Of a stretch of 64,000 nucleotides of DNA, positions 47,469-56,513 are shown in pieces; within the stretch, counting starts at the first letter, position 1, and each line of letters begins with the position of its first letter. The stretch is taken from assembly GCF_006337125.1 (NCBI RefSeq), contig NZ_CP040887.1, positions 1,054,001-1,118,000 of the forward strand. Direction: 5' to 3'. This stretch comes from Serinicoccus chungangensis. Its GTDB lineage: Bacteria > Actinomycetota > Actinomycetes > Actinomycetales > Dermatophilaceae. The notes below the pieces were generated by a model that saw only the letters and a program-made list of their open reading frames with translations, searched no databases and was not told the DNA's origin. The position numbers and the translations under genes are program-made.

Positions 47469-48518
47469 TCAGGATACGCGGGCGCGGGGCAGCTCCCGAC
47501 GCTCCTGCGCGGCCACCAGGGAGGCGGCCTCCTGACGGGCGGGGACGTCCGCCTCGGCCTGCTGGGCCAGGTGGGACAGGTGCTCGGGCACCTCACGACC
47601 CCACCGGCGCATGGCCTGCGCGTAGAGCTTGCCGGCGCGGTAGGAGCTGCGGACCAGCGGCCCGGCCATGACGCCCTTGAAGCCGATCTCCTCGGCGCGC
47701 TCGGACCAGTGGACGAACTCCTGCGGCTTGACCCACCGCTCGATGGGGTGGTGCAGCTTGGAGGGGCGCAGGTACTGGGTGATAGTGAGGATGTCGCACC
47801 CGGCGTCGTGCAGGTCCTGCATCGCCTGGTCGATCTCATCCTCCGTCTCGCCCATGCCGAGGATGAGGTTGGACTTCGTCACCAGCTCGTTCTCCCGGGC
47901 CATGGACAGCACCCGCAACGACTTGTCGTAGGTGAAGGCGGGCCGGATCTTCTTGAAGATCCGCGGCACCGTCTCCAGGTTGTGCGCGAAGACCTCGGGG
48001 CGGGCGTCGAACACCTGCTGCACCAGCTCCGGGACGGCGCCGAAGTCGGGGGGCAGGATCTCCACGCCGGTGGTCGGGTTGAGCTCGTGCACCTTGCGGA
48101 TGACCTCGGCGTAGAGCCAGGCCGCGCCGTCCTTCTGGTCGTCCCGGGCGACCCCGGTGATGGTGGCGTAGCGCAGCTCCATCGTGCGGATGGACTCGGC
48201 GACCTTGCGCGGCTCCTCCAGGTCCAGCGGCAGCGGACGACCGGTGGAGATGTCGCAGAAGTCGCAGCGCCGGGTGCAGATGTCGCCGCCGATGAGGAAG
48301 GTCGCCTCGCGGTCCTCCCAGCACTCGAAGATGTTGGGGCAGCCCGCCTCCTGGCACACGGTGTGCAGACCACCGCTCTTGACCATCGAGTGCAGCTCCT
48401 GGTACTCCGGCCCCATCTTGGCGGTGGTCCGGATCCAGTCGGGCTTGCGCTCGATCGGCGTCTCGGCGTTGCGCGCCTCGACGCGCAGCAGTCGACGGCC
48501 CTCCGGTGCGACGGTCAC
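47469..48518 (-). CDS. lipA: LipA, lipoyl synthase
   Basis: 349-residue radical-SAM enzyme that inserts two sulfurs into protein-bound octanoyl groups. Both clusters are present: [12 protein letters not shown] for the auxiliary 4Fe-4S and CTRRCDFC for the SAM cluster. [10 protein letters not shown] and [10 protein letters not shown] follow. The start is GTG 48518 with GGGAG upstream; the frame runs further 5' without homology. It supplies lipoate to the two-lipoyl E2 encoded at 54095. Confidence 0.96.
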   Translation of the reverse strand: MTVAPEGRRLLRVEARNAETPIERKPDWIRTTAKMGPEYQELHSMVKSGGLHTVCQEAGCPNIFECWEDREATFLIGGDICTRRCDFCDISTGRPLPLDLEEPRKVAESIRTMELRYATITGVARDDQKDGAAWLYAEVIRKVHELNPTTGVEILPPDFGAVPELVQQVFDARPEVFAHNLETVPRIFKKIRPAFTYDKSLRVLSMARENELVTKSNLILGMGETEDEIDQAMQDLHDAGCDILTITQYLRPSKLHHPIERWVKPQEFVHWSERAEEIGFKGVMAGPLVRSSYRAGKLYAQAMRRWGREVPEHLSHLAQQAEADVPARQEAASLVAAQERRELPRARVS

Positions 48519-48541
48519 AGGTGCTCCCTCACGATCGGTTC

Positions 48542-48559
48542 GTTGTCCCACGTGACAAC
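48542..48559. promoter_or_regulatory. Inverted repeat upstream of lipA
   Basis: GTTGTC (48542-48547) and GACAAC (48554-48559) are inverted repeats 6 bases apart, centred on CCACGT, beginning 24 bases before the lipA start. On the minus strand the repeat contains TTGTCA, a -35-like hexamer. Operator or promoter element; the cognate regulator is unknown. Confidence 0.45.
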
Positions 48560-48628
48560 GCGTGGACCCCTCCAGGGTATGCCCCGGGCGTGCCGCTCGG
48601 TCCGGCCGGTCCACCCGGCCGGCGGCGC

Positions 48629-49618
48629 TCAGTCGACGTCCGTGCGCAGGAACCGCCAGAGGGCGAGCCCGACGACGAGGAGCAGCACGACGACGAGCGT
48701 GGTCGCGGACTGGGCGAAGCTGAGCCGCTCGACCACCTCGCGGCACTCACCGGCCGGCTCCCAGCAGTCGGCATACACCGTCCACTGGGTGCCGTTCTCG
48801 ATGAAGCCCCGGATGTTGCGCCCGAGGAGGAAGCGGGAGGTCGCCGGGAGCGAGGAGCCGAGGATGCCCTCGACCACGGCGAGGTAGCCCAGCAGCACCC
48901 CCACGACGACCGCGCTGTGCCGGACGAGGAAGCCGGCGGCGGCGCCGAGCGCACCGGCCATGGCCCCGACCGCCATGATCCGGACGACGGCCCAGGTCAG
49001 CACCACCCACTGGTCCGTGGTGCCCCCGCCGTCGATGCCGTGCCACCGGAAGACGGCGGGCACCCCGAGCAGGACGAGGGCCACGCCGACACCGACCACG
49101 GGCAGGGCGACGATGGCGGCCGCGACGACCTTGGAGGCGAAGACGACGCCCCGGCGGGGCACGAAGGTGAGCCAGGACCCCATCGTGCGATGGGTGAACT
49201 CGGCGGCGACGTGCGTGGAGCCGACGAGGAGGGCCAGCAGGAGGAAGGGGTAGGCGAGCACGAGGAGCAGCTCGTCGTACTGCCCGGCCAGGGAGGGCAT
49301 CGCTCCGTACATCTGCTCGGGGGTCGGGGGCTGCATCTGCTCGCACCCGAAGTCGACGGTGGCGTCGCCGCTGAGGCGACGCTCCTCCTCCTGCGACTGC
49401 AGGCAGCTGGCGCGCTCCCGCTCGCCGTTCTCCTCCCACCACTGCAGCTGCTCCTGGAACGCCGCGTCGGCGCCGCTGCGGGCCCGCTCGAGCTGGACGG
49501 CCTGCTGGTTGACGGTGAACAGGGCGAAGCCGGCGATGAGGGCGCTGGCCACGAGGGCCAGCAGGACGATGCGCCGCGCCCGCAGGCGCTGCAGCTCCAC
49601 CGCGACCAACCGGATCAT
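48629..49618 (-). CDS. ABC-2 type exporter permease
   Basis: 329-residue membrane protein with about six helices: one near the N-terminus ([19 protein letters not shown]), then an extracellular loop of about 100 residues containing Cys and Met-Gln-Pro-rich sequence, and five later helices ([18 protein letters not shown] and others). It is translated with its ATPase (4-base ATGA overlap). The loop between helices 1 and 2 is typical of ABC-2 permeases. Substrate unknown. Confidence 0.88.
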   Translation of the reverse strand: MIRLVAVELQRLRARRIVLLALVASALIAGFALFTVNQQAVQLERARSGADAAFQEQLQWWEENGERERASCLQSQEEERRLSGDATVDFGCEQMQPPTPEQMYGAMPSLAGQYDELLLVLAYPFLLLALLVGSTHVAAEFTHRTMGSWLTFVPRRGVVFASKVVAAAIVALPVVGVGVALVLLGVPAVFRWHGIDGGGTTDQWVVLTWAVVRIMAVGAMAGALGAAAGFLVRHSAVVVGVLLGYLAVVEGILGSSLPATSRFLLGRNIRGFIENGTQWTVYADCWEPAGECREVVERLSFAQSATTLVVVLLLVVGLALWRFLRTDVD

Positions 49619-50643
49619 GCCGCCCCCTCCCCGTGCTCCGGGGAGCGCGCGGGCAGCGCGTCGTCCTGGGTGAGCTCGAGGAAGATCTGCTCCAGGCCCC
49701 GTCGGCTCGGCACCAGGCGCTCCACCCACAGCCCCTGTCCCGCCAGCAGCCGGGTGATCTCGGCCGGGTGCGCCCCGGTCACGGTGAGCAGCCCGGCGAC
49801 GTCCTCGTCCTCCACCTGCCGCAGGGCGTCGGCCGCGTCCTGGCCGCGCGGGCGGGCGAGCCAGTCGGCGGCGAAGCCGGCCTCGCGCAGCACCCGGACA
49901 GCGGCCCCGGGGTGGCGCACCCCGACCTCGACCGTCTCCCCGCCGGCGCCGATGAGCCCGGCCACCGACCCCTGCGCCAGCACCCGCCCCCGACCGATGA
50001 TCGAGACGGTGTCGGCGATCTGCTCCACCTCGGAGAGGATGTGGCTGCTGACCAGGACGGTCCGCCCCTGGTCGGCGAGCCGGCGCATGGTGGTCCGGAT
50101 GTCGTGGATCCCGGCCGGGTCGAGCCCGTTGGTGGGCTCGTCAAAGATGAGCAGGTCGGGGGCCTTGAGCAGGGTGGCGGCGATCGCCAGGCGCTGCTTC
50201 ATGCCGAGGGAGTAGCTGCGGAAGGTGTCCTCGCCCCGGCTCCCCAGGCCGACCTCCTCCAGCACCTCGCCCACCCGCGAGGTCGGCGTGCCGATGGCCT
50301 CGGCGAGCAGGGTGAGGCTGCGGCGGCCGGTGAAGCCGGGGAAGAACTTCGGGGACTCGACGATCGCGCCGACCCGGTCGACGACCGAGGGCAGCTCCCG
50401 GGGGACCGGGGTGCCGAAGATCCGCATCTCGCCGGCATCCGGCCGGACCAGGCCCAGCAGCATGCGGATGGTCGTCGTCTTGCCGGAGCCGTTGGGGCCG
50501 AGAAAGCCGTGGACGCCACCGGTGGGCACGTCCATGTCCAGGCCGTGGACGGCGATCCGGCGGCCCCGCACCGTGCGGTAGGTCTTGCGCAGCCCCCGGA
50601 TCGTCAGGGCCGGTCCCTCGTCGGTGGGGTGGGCCACGCTCAC
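49615..50643 (-). CDS. ABC exporter ATPase
   Basis: 342-residue ATPase: Walker A GFLGPNGSGKTTTIRML, signature YSLGMKQRLAIAATLL (SLGMKQR in place of LSGGQ, usual for the drug and bacteriocin-immunity subgroup), Walker B DLLIFDEPTNGLDP and the His switch SSHIL. The C-terminal 110 residues are a family extension. GTG 50643 has GGAG upstream. With the permease it interrupts the lipB-lipA pair. Self-resistance or lipid export are the usual roles of such pairs; the cargo is unknown. Confidence 0.92.
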   Translation of the reverse strand: MSVAHPTDEGPALTIRGLRKTYRTVRGRRIAVHGLDMDVPTGGVHGFLGPNGSGKTTTIRMLLGLVRPDAGEMRIFGTPVPRELPSVVDRVGAIVESPKFFPGFTGRRSLTLLAEAIGTPTSRVGEVLEEVGLGSRGEDTFRSYSLGMKQRLAIAATLLKAPDLLIFDEPTNGLDPAGIHDIRTTMRRLADQGRTVLVSSHILSEVEQIADTVSIIGRGRVLAQGSVAGLIGAGGETVEVGVRHPGAAVRVLREAGFAADWLARPRGQDAADALRQVEDEDVAGLLTVTGAHPAEITRLLAGQGLWVERLVPSRRGLEQIFLELTQDDALPARSPEHGEGAA

Positions 50644-50759
50644 CTGCTCTCCTCGCGTCGGTGGGCGCCACACCCGGGCGCCCGCACGTGGCCAGTCAAC
50701 CGTGGCTGTGTCGTGAGGACCGCGTCTGTTGCACGCGTGTCCGCAACTTCCTGCGTCGG

Positions 50760-51437
50760 TCAGGCCCCGGGCGAGACCGGGTGGTGTCCCGGGCCCGCAG
50801 CGGCCACCGGGGAGAGCGCCCGGTCCAGGTGCCGCTCGACGAGCGGCAGCACCTCGGGGACCCCCACGGGCCGCCCCAGCTCGGCCGACAGCGAGGTGAC
50901 CCCGGCGTCGGCGATCCCGCACGGGATGATGGTGTCCGCCCAGGCCAGGTCGCAGTCGCAGTTGAGCGCGAAGCCGTGCATCGTCACGTCCTGGCTCACC
51001 CGGATGCCGATGGCCCCGATCTTGCGTTCCGGACGGTCCCCGTCGGCGGGCAGCCAGACCCCGGAGCGGCCCTCGACGCGGGTCGCCTCGACCCCCAGCT
51101 CGGCGCAGACCCCGATCATCATGTCCTCGAGGCGGCGCACGTGCGCCACGACGTCGACGGGGGAGGGCAGCCGGACGATGGGGTACCCCACGAGCTGACC
51201 CGGCCCGTGCCAGGTGATCTTGCCGCCCCGGTCGACGTCCACGACGGGGGTCCCGTCCAGCGGCCGCTCGTGCGCCTCCGTGCGCCGGCCCGCGGTGTAG
51301 ACCGCGGCGTGCTCGAGGAGCAGGACCGTGTCCGGCAGCTCTCCGCTCACGACCCGGGCGTGGACCTCGCGCTGGTGCTCCCACGCCTGCTTATAGTCCA
51401 CGAGGTCAGGGGCCAGACCGAGGTGCTCGACACGCAT
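50760..51437 (-). CDS. lipB: LipB, octanoyltransferase
   Basis: 225-residue enzyme that moves octanoate from acyl carrier protein to lipoyl domains, ahead of LipA. Motifs: [31 protein letters not shown], the lysine in [11 protein letters not shown] and the catalytic Cys in [17 protein letters not shown] 51437 follows TACAGT (minus strand, 51445-51450) by 7 bases, with no ribosome site. Confidence 0.95.
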   Translation of the reverse strand: MRVEHLGLAPDLVDYKQAWEHQREVHARVVSGELPDTVLLLEHAAVYTAGRRTEAHERPLDGTPVVDVDRGGKITWHGPGQLVGYPIVRLPSPVDVVAHVRRLEDMMIGVCAELGVEATRVEGRSGVWLPADGDRPERKIGAIGIRVSQDVTMHGFALNCDCDLAWADTIIPCGIADAGVTSLSAELGRPVGVPEVLPLVERHLDRALSPVAAAGPGHHPVSPGA

Positions 51438-51444
51438 ACCCAGC

Positions 51445-51479
51445 ACTGTAGACCCTGGCCCCAGGGTGCCTGTGGACAA
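51445..51479. promoter_or_regulatory. Divergent control region between lipB and the kinase-like gene
   Basis: From lipB outward: TACAGT (minus strand, 51445-51450) as the lipB -10; the inverted repeat ACCCTGG-CC-CCAGGGT (51452-51467) just upstream of it, well placed as an operator; and TGTGGACAA (51471-51479), whose complement TTGTCCACA is an actinobacterial-type DnaA box. Only one such box is present, so an origin is excluded. Confidence 0.5.
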
Positions 51480-51518
51480 CTCCTGCACGCCTCCCGGGTG
51501 AGCGGGCACGCTGTCGTC

Positions 51519-53188
51519 ATGACGACCCCGACGGTCCCCGGATACGACCTGCTCGACCCGCTGGGGGACGGCGGGAGCGGTCGGGTGTGGCGCGCGTGCC
51601 GCCGGGCGGACGGGCTCGCGGTGGCGGTCAAGCTCGTCCGTCCGGGCGCCGGCGACGCGGCGGCCCTGACCGCCGTCCTGGCCGAGGCGGGGCTCCTGGC
51701 CGGTCTGCGCCACCAGCACGTCCTGCACCTCTACGACGTGCTCCCGCTCGGGGACCCCGGGGACCCGACCGTGGCCATCGTCACCCAGCTCGCGGCGGGG
51801 GGCTCCCTGGCCCAGGTGCTCCGCCGCCGGCGGCTGCTGTCACCAGGGGAGCTGGTGACCGTGCTGCACCCGGTCTCCGCCGCCCTGGGCACCCTGCACC
51901 GCGCGGGGGTGGTGCACGGCGACGTCTCACCGGGCAACCTGCTCTTCCGCAGCGACGGCATGCCGCTGCTGGGAGACCTGGGGACGGCCCGGGTGGCGGG
52001 GGAGCAGGGTCTGCGCGGCTGGGGCACCGCCGCCCAGGACGGGATGGTGGCGCCCGAGGTGCTCGAGGGCTTCGCGGCCACGGCCGAGTCCGACGTCTAC
52101 CAGGTGGGGGCGGTGGCGTGGCTGTGCCTGGTGGGCGAGCGCCCGGGGCCGGGTTTCGACCGGCCGGTCCTCGGCGACCTCGCGCCCGCCCTGCCGCCCG
52201 CGCTGGTCGAGCTCGTGCAGGGCTGCATGGCCCCGCAGCCGGAGGACCGACCCGCGGCCGACGACGTGGCCACCGCCCTGCTGGGGATCGTCGACCCCGA
52301 ACCGGTGGAGGTGGCCCCGGACGCGGACCCCGCGACCGGCCTGACCGAGCGGTTGCGCCAGGTGGCGCTCGCGGACACCGAGGGCCGGGCGGGGCGGCCG
52401 GTCGCGAGCCGGAGGTGGTGGCGGCGAGGGCTCGGGCGCGGCCGGGCAGCCGACCCGGTGGAGGGGGGCGGGTCCGCGCGGCCGGTGGGCGGGGCCCGGC
52501 GCAACGGTGCCCACCGGGCGCCCGGCGACGGGGGCGAGGCGCGGGCCCGGCAGGTCGCGCTCGTGCTCGGCCTCGTGCTGGCCGTGGTCGGTGTCGCGCT
52601 GGTGGTCCTGCTGCACGGTCGATCTGCGACCCCCGGGGTGGCCGGACCCGTGCCCGCCCCGGCCCGGGTCGCGGGGGCGACGTCGTCCGGGCCGGAGCCG
52701 ACGCCGCCGCCCCGGCTCCGGTGGCCGTGGACGCGGCGCCGCGGACCGTGACGGGGTCGGGCGGTCCGGTCCTCGGTCTCGTGCAGGGGCTGCTCGACCA
52801 CCGGTCCGCCGCCTGGGAGGAGGGGGACCCGCAGCGGCTCCGGGAGGTCACCGCGCCGGGGTCCGCGGCGGACACGCACGAACGCTCCCTCCTCCAGGAT
52901 GCGGCCGAGCAGGGCCTGCGCTACCCCTCGGTGGGCTTCGAGGTGACGGAGGCGGTCGTCGAGGAGCGGGACCCCACCCGGATGGTCGTCGACGCCACCG
53001 TGCGTCGCCCGGCCCTGGAGGTATGGCGTGGCGCGGAGCTGGTGCACGCCGCCCCGGAGGGTGTCGACCGGGTGCGGATGGTGCTGTCGGTGCACGACCG
53101 GTCGTGGCTGGTGGAGCGCTGGGAGCCGCTCAGGCCCGCAGCTCCTCGACCACCCACCGGGCCGCCCTCTCCCGGTCCGGGTGCGTGA
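51519..53188 (+). CDS. Membrane-anchored protein-kinase-like protein (frameshifted)
   Basis: Hanks-type kinase domain at residues 1-270: glycine loop [21 protein letters not shown], catalytic loop [13 protein letters not shown] (HGD instead of HRD, Asp and Asn kept), GDLGTAR in place of DFG, and [21 protein letters not shown] basic linker and one helix ([20 protein letters not shown], near 345) lead to an outside domain that is found only in another frame ([19 protein letters not shown] to the stop at 53188). The break is between about 52620 and 52710; the span is one base short of 557 codons. Its end overlaps the convergent epimerase gene by 59 bases. Confidence 0.78.
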
Positions 53189-54089
53189 ACTCGAAGCCGG
53201 AGCGCTCGAGCACCTGGGGCACGGCGCGGGTCGACGCCAGGATCTCCTGCGACATCTCGCCCAGCACGAGCCGCAGGGCCCACCCGGGGGCGGGCACGAC
53301 GGCCGGGCGGTGCAGCTCCCGGGCCAGGGCGCGGGTCACCTGCTGCTGCGTGGCCGGTGACGGGGCACCGAGGTTGACCGGGCCGGTGACGTCGGCGCGG
53401 TCCAGGAGGTGGACGAGCGCGCGCACCTGGTCGTGCAGCGTGATCCAGGGCCACCACGCGTCGCCGCCCGCCAACGGGCCGGCCAGCCCGAGCCGGACCA
53501 GCGGCAGCAGCCGGCCCAGCGCACCGCCGTCGGGGGACAGGACGATCCCCGTGCGCGCGTGCGCCACCGGCACCCCCGCCTCCTCGGCGGGCGCCGTGGC
53601 GGCCTCCCAGTCCTGGACCAGCCGGGCGAGGAAGCCCTCACCGGCGGGGCTGTCCTCGGTGAGCACCTCGTCGCCACGGTCGCCGTAGAAGCCCACCGCC
53701 GAGCCCGAGACGAGGCGGGGCGAGCGCCCGTCGCCCGCGGCGACCCCCGCGAGGGCGCGGGAGAGGGTCGCGGTGCCGTCGACGCGGGAGGAGACCAGGA
53801 CGGCCTTGCGCTCCGCGGTCCACCGCTGGTCCCCGATGCCTGCACCGGCCAGGTGAACGACGCCGTCGACACCCTCGAGGACCCGGGGGTCCAGCCGGTC
53901 CCCGGGTGACCAGCGGGCCTCCTGCACCCCGTCCGGCAGCTCGTGCCCCGGCGCCGGGTCACGGCGCACCAGGTGGAGCACCCGGTCGCCGCGACCACGC
54001 AGCACCTCGCTCAGCCGTGACCCGATGAGCCCGCTGGCACCGGTGATCGCGACCAGTCGCGGGCCGGACGGGATGGCAGGGTCGGTCAC
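53130..54089 (-). CDS. TIGR01777 family NAD(P)-dependent epimerase
   Basis: 319-residue extended short-chain dehydrogenase-like protein. The nucleotide site is VAITGASGLIGSRLSEVL; later VVHLAGAGIGDQRWTAERKA, SGSAVGFYGD (catalytic Tyr position) and the C-terminal DUF1731-like end ([26 protein letters not shown]) are seen. It matches Rv2216 in position beside dlaT. The GTG start 54089 is 5 bases after the E2 stop, so they are one operon. Substrate unknown. Confidence 0.92.
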   Translation of the reverse strand: MTDPAIPSGPRLVAITGASGLIGSRLSEVLRGRGDRVLHLVRRDPAPGHELPDGVQEARWSPGDRLDPRVLEGVDGVVHLAGAGIGDQRWTAERKAVLVSSRVDGTATLSRALAGVAAGDGRSPRLVSGSAVGFYGDRGDEVLTEDSPAGEGFLARLVQDWEAATAPAEEAGVPVAHARTGIVLSPDGGALGRLLPLVRLGLAGPLAGGDAWWPWITLHDQVRALVHLLDRADVTGPVNLGAPSPATQQQVTRALARELHRPAVVPAPGWALRLVLGEMSQEILASTRAVPQVLERSGFEFTHPDRERAARWVVEELRA

Positions 54090-54094
54090 GTCGC

Positions 54095-56077
54095 TCAGAC
54101 CTCGAACTTGCCGTCCTGCAGCCGTTCCTTCATCGTCGCGAGGAAGCGGGCGGCGTCCGCGCCGTCCACGACGCGGTGGTCGTAGCTGATCGCGAGGTAG
54201 ACCATGTCGCGGATCGCGATGGTCTCCATCCCGTCCTCGTCCACGACCACGACCGGGCGCTTGACCACCGCACCGGTCCCGAGGATGCCGACGTTGGGCT
54301 GGTTGATGATCGGCGTGTCGAACAGCGCCCCGCGGGACCCGGTGTTGGTCAGCGTGAAGGTGCCGCCGGACAGCTCGTCCGGGCCGACCTTGTTGTCGCG
54401 CGTGCGCTCGGCCAGGTCGGCGATCTTGCGGGCGAGCCCGGCGATGTTGAGGTCGCCGGCGTCCTTGATCACGGGGACCAGCAGGCCGCGCGGGGTGTCC
54501 ACGGCGATGCCCAGGTGCTCGGACGCGTGGTAGACGATGGAGTCGTCCTCGACGCTCGCGTTGACGATCGGGTGCTCCTTGAGCGCCTCGATGGCCGCCA
54601 TGGCGAAGAAGGGCATGAAGGACAGCTTGGTGCCCTCGCGCTTGAGGAACTCGTCCTTGGCCCGCTTGCGCAGCCGCGAGATCTTGGTGACGTCGACCTC
54701 CACGACCGTGGTGAGCTGGGCGCTGGTCTGCAGCGACTCGACCATGCGGGTCGCGATGACCTTGCGCAGGCGCGACATCTTCTCGGTGGTGCCGCGCTTG
54801 GCCTCGCCCGCACCGGGCGCGCCACCCCCGCCGGAGGGGGTGCTCTTCTCGGCGGGCTGCTCCGCGGGCGCCTGCTCGGCCGGGGGCTGCTCGCTCTCCT
54901 TCTTCTTGGCCTCCGCCGCGTCCAGCACGTCCTGCTTGCGGACGCGACCACCGACACCGGTGCCGCTCAGCGAGGCCAGGTCCACACCGTGCTGCGCGGC
55001 CAGCTTGCGCACCAGCGGGGTGACGTAGGCGCTGACGTCCTGCGACGGGGCCTCGCCCGACCCCGTCTTCTGCTGCGCGTCGGGGGTGCCGTCGCCGTCG
55101 GCGTCCTTGTGCGACGACGTGCCGTTCTCGGTCGAGGTCGTGCCCACGCCGGTGGCGACGCCGGAGTCGTCCGCCTCCGAGGTGCCGGACTTCTCCGCCG
55201 ACTCCTCGGCCGCCTGCTCGTGCTTGTCCGACTCCGCGGCGAGGTCGTCGTCGGAGGAGCCGCCCTCCTGGGCGTCACCGGAGCCGTCCTCGTCCTTGTC
55301 GTCCGCGGAGTCCTGCTCGGGCTCGGGCTGGGCGTCCTGCTCGGAGGAGTCGTCCTGCTGGTCCTGGGAGCCGCCGGAGTCGCCGGAGGACTCACCGCCG
55401 ATCACCGCGAGCTCGCCACCGACCTCGACCGTCTGGTCCTCGGCGGCGAGGATGGAGGTGAGGACACCGGCGACGGGGGAGGGGATCTCGGTGTCGACCT
55501 TGTCGGTGGAGACCTCGAGCAGCGGCTCGTCGACCTCGACGGAGTCACCCTCGGACTTCAGCCAGCGGGTGACCGTGCCCTCGGTCACCGACTCACCCAG
55601 CGCCGGCATCGTGACCGTCTCCCCGCCCGAGGAGCCGCCACCACCGGAGGAGCTGCCGCCGGAGGAGCCGGAGTCCGCGGAGCCGCCGCCGGAGGAGTCC
55701 TCGTCGGACGTGTCCTGCTGCTGCTCGTCGTCGTCGGAGGAGCCGTCGTCGGTGGACGGGTCCTCCTCCTGCTCGTCCTGCCCGGAGGAGTCGTCGGCGT
55801 CGGCGTCGGAGGACCCGCCCGAGTCCCCGTCGGAGGCCTCGTCGTCACCCACCACGCACAGGTCGGCACCCACCTCGACGGTGTCGTCCTCCTCGGCGAG
55901 GATCTCCTGGAGCACACCGGCGACGGGAGAGGGGATCTCGGTGTCGACCTTGTCGGTCGAGACCTCGAGCAGCGGCTCGTCGACCTCGACCGCGTCGCCG
56001 ACGCTCTTCAGCCAGCGGGTGATGGTCCCCTCGGTGACGGACTCACCGAGGGCGGGCATCGATACACGTTCCGACAT
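54095..56077 (-). CDS. sucB: E2 dihydrolipoamide acyltransferase with two lipoyl domains (SucB/DlaT)
   Basis: 660-residue core of a 2-oxoacid dehydrogenase complex. Two nearly identical lipoyl domains (residues 1-79 and about 150-228) each carry the lipoylated lysine in [15 protein letters not shown] subunit-binding domain ([20 protein letters not shown]) and the catalytic domain follow, with active-site His634 in [13 protein letters not shown]. Linkers are Ser/Asp/Glu/Gly-rich rather than Ala/Pro-rich. In mycobacteria the orthologue (DlaT) also serves pyruvate dehydrogenase and peroxide defence. GAGGAGAGAG precedes ATG 56077; TAGACT at 56108-56113 may be its -10. Confidence 0.95.
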   Translation of the reverse strand: MSERVSMPALGESVTEGTITRWLKSVGDAVEVDEPLLEVSTDKVDTEIPSPVAGVLQEILAEEDDTVEVGADLCVVGDDEASDGDSGGSSDADADDSSGQDEQEEDPSTDDGSSDDDEQQQDTSDEDSSGGGSADSGSSGGSSSGGGGSSGGETVTMPALGESVTEGTVTRWLKSEGDSVEVDEPLLEVSTDKVDTEIPSPVAGVLTSILAAEDQTVEVGGELAVIGGESSGDSGGSQDQQDDSSEQDAQPEPEQDSADDKDEDGSGDAQEGGSSDDDLAAESDKHEQAAEESAEKSGTSEADDSGVATGVGTTSTENGTSSHKDADGDGTPDAQQKTGSGEAPSQDVSAYVTPLVRKLAAQHGVDLASLSGTGVGGRVRKQDVLDAAEAKKKESEQPPAEQAPAEQPAEKSTPSGGGGAPGAGEAKRGTTEKMSRLRKVIATRMVESLQTSAQLTTVVEVDVTKISRLRKRAKDEFLKREGTKLSFMPFFAMAAIEALKEHPIVNASVEDDSIVYHASEHLGIAVDTPRGLLVPVIKDAGDLNIAGLARKIADLAERTRDNKVGPDELSGGTFTLTNTGSRGALFDTPIINQPNVGILGTGAVVKRPVVVVDEDGMETIAIRDMVYLAISYDHRVVDGADAARFLATMKERLQDGKFEV

Positions 56078-56264
56078 GTGTTGACTCTCTCCTCGTCCGG
56101 GGCCTGCAGTCTACGGGTGATGCTGCCGCTGGGTCAGGCGTGGTGCCACCCAGGGAGGCCGGTCCGTGCGCCATCCTGCCACCTGCCGTAAATGCGGTGG
56201 CGGCCGATCCTCGCGCGTGTCAGGGTGAGCCCGTCATGTCCGGCGACAGTGAGGAGGTGGCCCG

Positions 56265-56441
56265 ATGAGCAATGATCCGGTCACGGAGGACGTCAAGGCC
56301 AAGTTCCGTGAGGCGCTGGCCCGCAAGCAGGCTCACGGCGGCACGGACGTCGCGGACCACTCGGAGCACGGCAAGGTCGCGCAGGAGCGCGGCGCCAAGA
56401 CCTCGGGTGCCCAGCAGATGTTCCGCCGCAAGAGCGGCTGA
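56265..56441 (+). CDS. Small DUF5302-like protein
   Basis: 58-residue protein: MSNDPVTEDVKAKFREALAR, then KQAHGGTDVADHSEHGKVA and a basic end QQMFRRKSG. GAGGAGG sits 7 bases before ATG 56265, a near-perfect ribosome site, and a strong terminator follows the stop. It resembles the actinobacterial DUF5302 family. It is highly charged, probably unstructured in part, with no known function. It is divergent from the E2 gene. Confidence 0.88.
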   Translation: MSNDPVTEDVKAKFREALARKQAHGGTDVADHSEHGKVAQERGAKTSGAQQMFRRKSG

Positions 56442-56457
56442 CGTCCGAGCGACGGAG

Positions 56458-56492
56458 CGAGGGGCACCACCGCCACGCGGTGGTGCCCCTCG
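56458..56492. terminator. Terminator between the DUF5302-like gene and pepA
   Basis: CGAGGGGCACCACCGC (56458-56473) and GCGGTGGTGCCCCTCG (56477-56492), a perfect 16-bp stem with a 3-base loop, lie between two convergent genes and could serve both. Confidence 0.85.
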
Positions 56493-56513
56493 TGCGTCCC
56501 GGAGCGGGGTGGG

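Noticed and set aside
51471..51479. Replication origin
   Set aside because: Only one DnaA box, no AT-rich unwinding region, and no dnaA or dnaN nearby.
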